The translations under genes were made by a program, and so were the position numbers. The notes beneath the pieces are model-generated. The model had not been told where the DNA came from, did not search any database, and was given only the letters and a program-made list of their open reading frames with translations. A stretch of 6,084 nt of DNA from an uncultured Bacilli bacterium (GTDB lineage Bacteria > Bacillota_I > Bacilli_A > RF39 > UBA660), in assembly GCA_934131695.1 (NCBI GenBank), contig CAKOZV010000033.1:1-6084 (forward strand). The letters run 5' to 3'. Shown one piece after another: positions 5,977-6,084 of the stretch. Within the stretch, counting starts at the first letter, position 1, and every line of letters begins with the position of its first letter.

Positions 5977-6084
5977 CTAAGAAAAATAACAGCATTTTAA
6001 GAAAAATATGACATATAAGTTATAATTATTTTCTTTAAAAAATCTTTTTACAGGCATTTGATAAATACCAGTTGATTCCATAAT
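5977..6084 (-). pseudogene. Truncated IS110-family transposase (partial, runs off right edge)
   Basis: An open minus-strand frame enters at 6084 and ends in TAG at 5977-5979. Its first 26 residues begin IMESTGIYQMPVKRFF and end NLYVI. They match the N-terminal DEDD RuvC-like domain of IS110 transposases, where the Glu of the E[SA]TG motif is one of the metal-binding acidic residues and a GYEVYVINP-like strand follows. After YVI (about 6007) the match stops: the expected Asn-Pro is replaced by FFLKCCYFS and a stop. The remaining roughly three quarters of a typical 350-400-residue transposase, including the C-terminal serine-containing domain, is absent because the Smr gene follows. Only this small segment is visible; the N-terminus, and any bridge-RNA-bearing end, would lie beyond the window. 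It cannot be active as it stands. Confidence 0.78.
5978..6008. repeat. Exact 11-bp direct repeat at the transposase break
   Basis: TAAGAAAAATA occurs at 5978-5988 and again at 5998-6008, 20 bases apart. The right copy covers the place where similarity to IS110 transposase stops. This could be a trace of the deletion or slippage that broke the gene, or a chance repeat in AT-rich sequence. Confidence 0.6.

Overview
This AT-rich window (well under 35% G+C by eye) has every gene on the minus strand, AAAGGAGG-type ribosome binding sites and sigma-A (TTGACA/TATAAT) promoters. These features suggest a low-GC Gram-positive bacterium of the Bacillota/Mycoplasmatota type. All visible Trp codons are TGG and TGA ends one gene, so the code is the standard bacterial one, not the Mycoplasma code. 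No outer-membrane or Gram-negative signature is present. The organism cannot be named from the sequence; an uncultured gut Bacilli-like lineage is an inference.

Reading from right to left, in the direction of transcription: (1) at the right edge (5977-6084) is the tail of a broken IS110-family transposase that runs off the window; (2) at 5680-5940 is a short stand-alone Smr-domain gene; (3) a textbook sigma-A promoter, whose -35 box is the Leu-Thr codon pair near the end of the Smr gene, drives a two-gene unit made of a 320-residue cysteine-containing membrane-anchored surface protein (4670-5632) and an 809-residue single-pass protein with a long acidic, Ser/Thr/Asp-rich extracytoplasmic part (2228-4657); the second gene's Shine-Dalgarno overlaps the first gene's stop codon; (4) a strong hairpin-plus-U-tract terminator (2184-2214) closes that unit; (5) an extended -10 promoter starts a separate unit for a 652-residue soluble, helical protein with no Cys or Trp and no recognised family (147-2105); (6) the leftmost 146 bases are non-coding and carry one candidate promoter facing out of the window.

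The two membrane proteins are probably made together and displayed on the same surface. The upstream one looks like a pilin-like/disulfide domain plus a WSxWS-type repeat domain; the downstream one looks like a cytoplasmic sensor or anchor domain, a transmembrane segment, short tandem repeats, a helical ectodomain, a disordered acidic stalk and a small C-terminal cap. Their function is unknown. The link to the 652-residue protein is positional only. No CRISPR array, tRNA, rRNA, or recognisable defence or biosynthetic system was found. Two annotated starts are moved downstream of the longest reading frame because the longer GTG starts overlap the ribosome binding site itself.
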